This document shows positions 59,301 to 64,000 of a stretch of DNA of 64,000 nucleotides, one piece after another. Source of the DNA: Streptomyces sp. CNH099 (GTDB lineage Bacteria; Actinomycetota; Actinomycetes; Streptomycetales; Streptomycetaceae). How positions within the stretch are numbered: position 1 is the stretch's first letter; each line of letters begins with the position of its first letter. The stretch is taken from positions 248,001 to 312,000 of the forward strand of contig AZWL01000007.1 in the NCBI GenBank assembly GCA_000514715.1, read 5' to 3'. A program made the translations under genes and the position numbers. The notes under the pieces are model-generated. The model did not search any database. It had not been told where the DNA came from and saw only the letters and a list, made by a program, of their open reading frames with translations.

Positions 59301-60217
59301 CGCTCTCCCTCCGCTACGACACCGGCGACCAGCTCATCGACCCCTGGACCGGCCCGCCCGTGGTCACCGTCACCGTCTCCGCCGCGCGCGGCGCGACCCC
59401 GCCGCTGACCGCCCTGGCCACCGACGCGATGCTGCGCTCCACCGGCTCGAAAGTCGGCGACACCCTCAGCGTCCCCGTGCCCGGCGGCAGCCTGTCCGTG
59501 CGGATCGCCGGCTCGCTGGCCGAGCTGCCGACCACCGGCCCCGGCTCCCCCGCCCGCGGGGAGCAGTCCCGCGGACAGTTCGGCGGCGCCCTGCTGCTGG
59601 ACCTGCCCACCGTCAACCACGCGCTGACCCAGCGGGGGCTGGCCACGCTGCCGCCCTCCGAGTGGTGGCTGACGACCGAGCGCGGCCGCACGGACACCGC
59701 CGTCACGGCGCTGCGCGGGCGCGCCGACACCGACCCCGCCCACGTGCTCGTACGGGACGAACTCGCCGGCGAACTCGGCGGCGACCCCCTCGGCGCCGGC
59801 CCGCAGGCCGCGCTCGCCGCCACCGCCGTCGCCGCGGCGGTGCTGGCCGCGCTCGGCTTCGCGGTCAGCGCGGCGGCGTCCGTACGGGCACGCACCCGCG
59901 AGTTCGCGGTGCTCCGCGCCCTGGGGGCGCCGCAGCGGCAGCTGGCGCGCACCTTCGCCGCCGAGCAGGGCGTGCTGATCGGGCTCGCGCTGGCCGCCGG
60001 GTCGCTGCTCGGCTGGGCGCTGGCCCGCGCCGTCATCCCGCTCATCACGCTCACCGGCCGGGCCGCGCAGCCGGTGCCGCCGGTGGTCGTGGAGCTGCCG
60101 GCGGGGTCCGTGGCGGGCCTGCTGGCGTCGGTCGCGGCCGTTCCCGTCCTCGTCACCGTGCTCGTCGCGCTGCGCCGCGGCGATCCGGCGACGGCACTGC
60201 GCCTGGGAGGCGAGTGA
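56393..60217 (+). CDS. FtsX/MacB-type ABC permease, 1274 aa
   Basis: An N-terminal TM helix is followed by an extracytoplasmic domain, then TM helices around residue 320 (STLLIVALQLVLLAAYALLL) with ERRGETDLLRARGGSRRRIG, the FtsX cytoplasmic loop; a second FtsX unit is at the C-terminus (VRARTREFAVLRALGAPQRQ). The second extracytoplasmic domain has an added Ala/Gly/Pro-rich segment of about 125 residues. GTG 56393 is chosen for the GGGGG just upstream; a GTG at 56375 would add six residues. Works with the following permease and ATPase, likely to move lipid, peptide or lipoprotein cargo. Confidence 0.9.
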   Translation: MTGFVLLRARAHRLLLAAALLAVVLTTAVLATLAAFSGTVGDAALRRTLAGDAAADAALTLEVPYLTGADRAAAAEAVERHARGAFAGLPVRVQSLDRSGPYELPRRLRPPAARGGEDPDLTHLGALERSEVALAAGRWPGAADEAQSGGGAAGASGGADGADAAGGAGGVPVQVAVPQVAADRLGLAPGDTLTLAGRGDGDPPLPVEVTGVHRPRDREAPYWLADELRGKGVQKGGYTTYGPLLADPGSFASGRVAQAAGAWVLRADFDGMTADRADALRASVQKTSGALADEPVFDGRAVAGTRLPQLLDGTERALLVSRSTLLIVALQLVLLAAYALLLVARLLGAERRGETDLLRARGGSRRRIGALTAAESLLLALPAAIAAPLLAGPLIRLLAARGPLERAGLTPDSAAGTGTWLVAAGCALGCAAAVVAPTLLRGGGADGVLSPGRTVRAKPLPAPLRAGADGALLVVAAVAYWQLDRQTSGSGALSGDRSGTLGIDPVLVAAPALALLAGTVLTLRLLPPVARLAERRAVAGRGLPAALAGWQLSRRPLRGAGPVLLLVLAVAIGMLALAQGASWERSQRDQADFHAGTDVRVLGSRLPELGQGGMMERVPGVAAAAPAARWGMSLSGGASAEVLALDTARAADGLRLRTDLADGAGGAELLRELAPPAAGSSPGPDRTTGEPPAAAGAGAADGESGPPDRDGPDGHCPGAAGARGADTATGAVHAAARAEHTGTGHAGFATCRAGDAVDPAARGGPAAGGPAQDDRPGPAHQAATGAANPAAPAAPADTAERAAAGAGLELPGAPGELRIVARLAADGGARGGAPAAVTVTVEDRYGAAYGLPAGDLPADGRTRTLTAAIAAAAGAPDGRPAGPLRLTGLRLVHPQPGNGGERRLDVERIEVAGSAAGDRADAGGGRRPGREVPVPDGFTWHGEAASEPEALPEEVPPAVVERPRTTDRSALSLRYDTGDQLIDPWTGPPVVTVTVSAARGATPPLTALATDAMLRSTGSKVGDTLSVPVPGGSLSVRIAGSLAELPTTGPGSPARGEQSRGQFGGALLLDLPTVNHALTQRGLATLPPSEWWLTTERGRTDTAVTALRGRADTDPAHVLVRDELAGELGGDPLGAGPQAALAATAVAAAVLAALGFAVSAAASVRARTREFAVLRALGAPQRQLARTFAAEQGVLIGLALAAGSLLGWALARAVIPLITLTGRAAQPVPPVVVELPAGSVAGLLASVAAVPVLVTVLVALRRGDPATALRLGGE

Positions 60218-60276
60218 GATGCCCGCCGCACGCGCCGCCGCCCGGCCGGGCCCGGACACGACCGGAGGCCGGTGAC

Positions 60277-63258
60277 ATGCCCCCGGCACAGGACCCACCG
60301 GAGACGCCGGAGACGCCGGACACCGAAGCAGCCCCGGACGCCGCGGACCGGCCGGACACGGCGCGCTCCCCGGGTTCACCGGACGCCCCGGACACCCCGG
60401 ACACCCCCGTCGCGCCGCGGGCGCCCGGCGCCGCGCCCTGGGTGCGGACCCGGCTGCGGGCCGCGCCCGCCGGCGCGGTCGCCCTCGCGCTGCTCGTCCT
60501 CGTCACCGCCTTCCTCGCCGCCGCGTTCCCGCGCGGCGTGGACACGTACGAGGACCGCGAGGCCCGCCGGCTGATCGACGGCGCCACGGCGGCCGAGCGC
60601 AACGTGGCGCTGACCGTGCCGCCGGATCCCGAGGTGCTCTTCGAGGACCGGCTGGAGTCGATGTCCGCGCAGACCGTCGCGGCGTACGCGCGGCCGGTGC
60701 TGCGCGCGTTCCGCGACCCGCTGCGGGCGGAGACCGGCCAGGTCTCGTACGGGGTGCGCACCCGGCCCGTGCTGGTCGCGGACGACCCGTGGCTGCCGCG
60801 GACCGACGGGCAGCGGCCCGAGCTGCAGCTCGACGCCCGCGCGGGCGTCGGCGAGCGCGCCCGGGTCGTCGACGGCAGACTGCCGAAGCCGACGCCGTAC
60901 GGGGCCGCGGGCCCACCGGGCACACCGGGCTCACCCGACAAGCCGAGCGGCGCCGGGGCCCGCGCGGACGAGGTCGTCCTGGAGGCCGCCGTCACCGCCG
61001 CCACCGCCCGCGAGCTGGGCATCCGCGTCGGCTCCCGCATCCACCTCCCGCGGGCCGGCGGCACGCTCGTCGGCCACGTCACCGGCATCGTGGCGCCCAA
61101 GGCGCCGCGCAGCGACTACTGGTCCGTCGACCCGCTCCTGCGCGCCCCCCAGCTGCGCCAGAAGCCGTCCGCGACGGAGCCGCGGCGCTACTGGGCCGCC
61201 GCCCTCCTCCTCCACCCCGACAGCGGCCCCGCCCTCTACGCCGGTACGGGGTCCTTCGACCTCGCCGGCGAGGACCCCGCCACCGGCCCGTACTGGAACG
61301 TGCCCGTCGCCGGCGGCGCCCTCAGCGGGCGCGACGTGCCCGCCGTGCTCGACGCGCTGTCGTCGCTGCAGGAGGGCCCCGCGTACCAGCGCCTCACCGA
61401 GCGGCTCGGCACCAACCTCGACGTCACCACCGGCGCCGCCGGGCTGCTCGGCGGCTACACCGGGCTGCGCGACGCCGTCACGCCCGTCGTGGCCGTCGCC
61501 GCGTTCGGCGTCAGCGCCGTCGCCGCCGTGGTGCTGGGCATGAGCGGCGGCCTCGCCGTGTCCCGGCGCCGCGCCGAGCTGGCCCTGCTCCGCTCCCGCG
61601 GCGGCTCCCTGCGCGGCATCGCCGCCCGCCTCCTCGCCGAGAACGCCGCCGCCGTGCTGCCCGCCGCCGCGGCCGGCTACGGCCTCGCCGCGCTGCTGCT
61701 GCCCGCCGGGCGGCCCGGGCCCGCGCTGCTCGCGGCGGGTGCGACGGCGGCCCTGGCGCTGTGCGCGCTGCCCGTCCTCGCGGTGGCCGCCGTGCGCCGG
61801 CCGCGGCCCCCGGCCCGTACCGACCTGGTCCGGGCCCGGCCCTCGCGGCGGCGGCTGGTGGCGGAGCTGACGGCGGTGGTGCTGGCGGTGGGCGCCCTCG
61901 TGGCGCTGCGCCGCCGGGGCGGCGCGGACGGCGGCGCCGACGCGCTCGTCAGCGCGGCGCCGGTGCTGGTCGGGGTGGTCGCGGCGGCCGTGTTCGTACG
62001 CCTCTACCCGCTGCCGCTACGGCTCGCCGCCCGCCCCGCGGCGTGGACGCGCGGCTCGCTCGGGTTCCTGTCGCTGGCCCGCGCCGGGCGCGCCCCGGCG
62101 GCGTCCGCGCTGCCGCTGCTGGCGCTGCTCGTGGCGCTGACCACCGCCTCGTTCGGCGGCTCGGTGCTGGCGGGCGTGGCCGACGCGCGCGCGACGGCCT
62201 CGCTGCACAGCGTCGGCGGCGACGCCCGCCTCACCTCGTCCGGGCCGCTGCCCGACGGGGTCGCGGCGCAGGCGGCGGAGGCCGGCGGCGTGCGGCACAC
62301 CGCGGCCGTCAGCACCGAGACCGGGCTGCAGGTCATGGGGCTGAGCGGCGATCTCACGCTGCTGACGGCGGACGCGGGCGCGTACGCGAGGCTCAGCGCT
62401 GACCTGGGCCTCGGCGCGTTCGACGCCGGCCGGCTGCGGGACCGGAACGGCGGCCGGGCGCTGCCCGCGCTCGTCTCGCCGGGCGTCGCCGAGCTGGTCG
62501 TCGACGGCACGCTGGGGCTGCAGTCGTCCCGGGGCCGGATCACGGCCGAGGTCGCCGAGGTGCGCCGGGTGACGCCCGCGGTGACGGGCGGCGAGTTCGC
62601 CGTGGTGGACGCCGCCGCGGTGGCGCGGCGGCTGCCCGGCACGGCGGCGCTGCCCGAGGCGCGGCCGGACACGCTGCTGTTCTCGGCCGCCGACGGCGGC
62701 CTGGACGGCGCCGCGCTGCGCGCCCTGGCCCGCGCGGAGGCGCCCGGCGCCACCCTGCTGCTGCGCGGCGACGTGGCGGACGACCTGGCCGCCTCCCAGC
62801 TCCAGCGCGGCGCGGAGCGGCTGTACGCCGGGGCCGCCGTCGCCGCCACCGGCTACGCCCTGCTCGCCGTGCTGCTGTCGCTGCTGCGGGCCGCGCCCGA
62901 GCGCGTCGCGCTGCTGGCGCGGCTGCGCACCATGGGCTTCGGCCGGCGGCAGGGACGCGGGCTGCTGGTGCTGGAGGCGCTGCCGCAGCTGGTGGCGGCC
63001 GGCCTGGTGGGGGCGCTGGCCGGGCTGGTCACCGTACGGCTGCTGGGGCCCGGCATCGACCTGGGCGCGCTCGCGCTCGGCGAGGAGAGCCCCGACCTGC
63101 TCGGCGCCGGCGGCGCGGAGCTGCGCGCGGACCCGCTGGCGCTGGCGCTGCCGTCGGTGGCGGTACCGGCGCTGGCGCTGGCGGCGGTGCTGGTGCAGGC
63201 GTGGTGGGGCGGCAGACGGCAGGCCGTACAGGAACTGCGGGCAGGGGAGAGGGAGTGA
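60277..63258 (+). CDS. FtsX/MacB-type ABC permease, second subunit, 993 aa
   Basis: A Pro/Asp/Thr-rich cytoplasmic N-terminus (about 55 residues, TPDTEAAPDAADRPD-like) precedes TM1 (near 70). FtsX-type loops appear as SRRRAELALLRSRGGSLRG and ERVALLARLRTMGFGRRQGR. The ATG has GGAGG upstream. The end overlaps nothing; the ATPase starts one base later. Pairs with the larger permease to form one exporter. Confidence 0.9.
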   Translation: MPPAQDPPETPETPDTEAAPDAADRPDTARSPGSPDAPDTPDTPVAPRAPGAAPWVRTRLRAAPAGAVALALLVLVTAFLAAAFPRGVDTYEDREARRLIDGATAAERNVALTVPPDPEVLFEDRLESMSAQTVAAYARPVLRAFRDPLRAETGQVSYGVRTRPVLVADDPWLPRTDGQRPELQLDARAGVGERARVVDGRLPKPTPYGAAGPPGTPGSPDKPSGAGARADEVVLEAAVTAATARELGIRVGSRIHLPRAGGTLVGHVTGIVAPKAPRSDYWSVDPLLRAPQLRQKPSATEPRRYWAAALLLHPDSGPALYAGTGSFDLAGEDPATGPYWNVPVAGGALSGRDVPAVLDALSSLQEGPAYQRLTERLGTNLDVTTGAAGLLGGYTGLRDAVTPVVAVAAFGVSAVAAVVLGMSGGLAVSRRRAELALLRSRGGSLRGIAARLLAENAAAVLPAAAAGYGLAALLLPAGRPGPALLAAGATAALALCALPVLAVAAVRRPRPPARTDLVRARPSRRRLVAELTAVVLAVGALVALRRRGGADGGADALVSAAPVLVGVVAAAVFVRLYPLPLRLAARPAAWTRGSLGFLSLARAGRAPAASALPLLALLVALTTASFGGSVLAGVADARATASLHSVGGDARLTSSGPLPDGVAAQAAEAGGVRHTAAVSTETGLQVMGLSGDLTLLTADAGAYARLSADLGLGAFDAGRLRDRNGGRALPALVSPGVAELVVDGTLGLQSSRGRITAEVAEVRRVTPAVTGGEFAVVDAAAVARRLPGTAALPEARPDTLLFSAADGGLDGAALRALARAEAPGATLLLRGDVADDLAASQLQRGAERLYAGAAVAATGYALLAVLLSLLRAAPERVALLARLRTMGFGRRQGRGLLVLEALPQLVAAGLVGALAGLVTVRLLGPGIDLGALALGEESPDLLGAGGAELRADPLALALPSVAVPALALAAVLVQAWWGGRRQAVQELRAGERE

Positions 63259-63259
63259 G

Positions 63260-64000
63260 ATGGCCCAGACGCAACAGAGCACGGGCGGCACGGCGGGTGA
63301 CGCAGCGGGTGACGCGGCGGGCGGGACGAGCGGCGCGACGCTGGCGGAGCTGGAGCGGCGGGCGGCGGAGCGGAGCGCCGGACCGGCGTACGGGCACGAC
63401 GCGCTGATCTCCTGCGACCAGCTGGTGCGCATCTTCCGCACCGACGGCGTGGAGGTGCAGGCGCTCCAGGGACTCGACCTGCTGGTCGCCGACGGCGAGC
63501 TGATGGCCCTGGTCGGCGCCTCCGGCAGCGGCAAGTCGACCCTGCTCGGCATCCTCGCCGGCCTCGACGTGCCCACCGCGGGCAGCGCCGCCGTCGCCGG
63601 CTTCGACCTGCTGGCGATGGACGCCCGGGCGCGGCTGCGCTACCGCCGGGAGGTCGTCGGCTTCGTCTGGCAGCAGACCGCGCGCAACCTCCTGCCGTAC
63701 CTGACCGCCGTGCAGAACGTCGTACTGCCCATGCAGCTCAGCGAGGGCGGCGGCGGCCGGCGCGCCCGCCGCCGGCGGGTGGCGCACGCGGAGGACCTGC
63801 TCGGTCTCCTGGGCCTCGCCCACTGCCGCGACCGCCGCCCGCGGGAGATGTCCGGCGGCGAACAGCAGCGCACGGCCATCGCCGTGGCGCTGGCCAACTC
63901 GCCGGCGGTGATCCTGGCGGACGAGCCGACGGGCGAGCTGGACTCGGCGACGGCCGAGCAGATCTTCGCCGCCTTCCGCACGGCGAACGAGGAGCTGGGC
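63260..64000 (+). CDS. ABC ATPase of the FtsX/MacB-type system (3' end beyond window)
   Basis: An N-terminal extension with direct AGDA repeats leads to Walker A GASGSGKST, signature MSGGEQQR, and Walker B VILADEPTGELD. The MacB/LolD class of ATPase is indicated by the GELD motif. ATG 63260 is next to the permease stop. At least 247 codons are in the window; the remainder is cut off. Confidence 0.95.
   Translation, partial: MAQTQQSTGGTAGDAAGDAAGGTSGATLAELERRAAERSAGPAYGHDALISCDQLVRIFRTDGVEVQALQGLDLLVADGELMALVGASGSGKSTLLGILAGLDVPTAGSAAVAGFDLLAMDARARLRYRREVVGFVWQQTARNLLPYLTAVQNVVLPMQLSEGGGGRRARRRRVAHAEDLLGLLGLAHCRDRRPREMSGGEQQRTAIAVALANSPAVILADEPTGELDSATAEQIFAAFRTANEELG

Noticed and set aside
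60272-63576. Several overlapping frames within the FtsX-type permease and ATPase
   Set aside because: They are shadows; the real frames hold TM helices and Walker motifs.

Overview
The window is about 73 % GC, with GTG and occasional TTG starts, strong third-position G/C, tight 1-4 bp overlaps between operon genes, and a family content (asd, pepN, GH77, csn-type chitosan-sugar operon, PknG-type kinases, LLM enzymes) that points to a chromosomal segment of Streptomyces or a close relative. From memory, the order asd - pepN - malQ - csn operon resembles that of Streptomyces coelicolor; I could not check this.

Region 1 (1-20.6 kb) is mostly housekeeping and catabolic genes: a truncated Tat-exported metallophosphoesterase, a large secreted subtilase, aspartate-semialdehyde dehydrogenase, aminopeptidase N, two VOC-fold proteins, an atypical SDR, an ECF sigma factor with a zinc-finger N-terminus joined by a 9-bp minisatellite, a GH77 homologue that has lost two of three catalytic residues, a repeat-bearing 73-aa protein, and an exported GH84-like N-acetylglucosaminidase.

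Region 2 (20.6-24.98 kb) looks like an accessory island. It is less GC-rich at its left edge and holds a membrane-anchored Mrr-type nuclease coupled to a tiny membrane protein, four overlapping small unknown genes facing an HTH regulator plus Nudix hydrolase, and a decayed GNAT acetyltransferase.

Region 3 (24.99-31.77 kb) is a minus-strand csnR-E-F-G-H-K-type operon for uptake and use of glucosamine oligosaccharides: ROK repressor, lipoprotein, two permeases, GH4 enzyme and amino-sugar kinase, with a perfect 15-bp palindromic operator upstream of the regulator. A MscS channel and an HNH nuclease follow.

Region 4 (33.98-52.81 kb) is the most striking part: two adjacent, paralogous signalling modules. 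Module A is a 4-TM sensor (GlnX-like), a glutamate-type binding protein (GlnH-like), a coiled-coil protein, a PknG-type kinase, a PP2C phosphatase, a VWA protein and a zinc-ribbon/FHA protein. Module B is a trypsin-like protease (divergent from a Trypco2-like gene), a second PknG-type kinase of identical length, a VWA protein with a lost MIDAS motif, a second 4-TM protein and a sugar-type binding lipoprotein. Together they suggest nutrient or ligand sensing at the membrane relayed by Ser/Thr phosphorylation, with module B rewired toward proteolysis.

Region 5 (52.87-64 kb) has an ABC-2 exporter pair, an LLM oxidoreductase, a group II truncated haemoglobin, and a MacB/FtsX-type ABC system of two very large permeases and an ATPase cut by the window end. 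No rRNA, tRNA, CRISPR array, insertion sequence or riboswitch was found.
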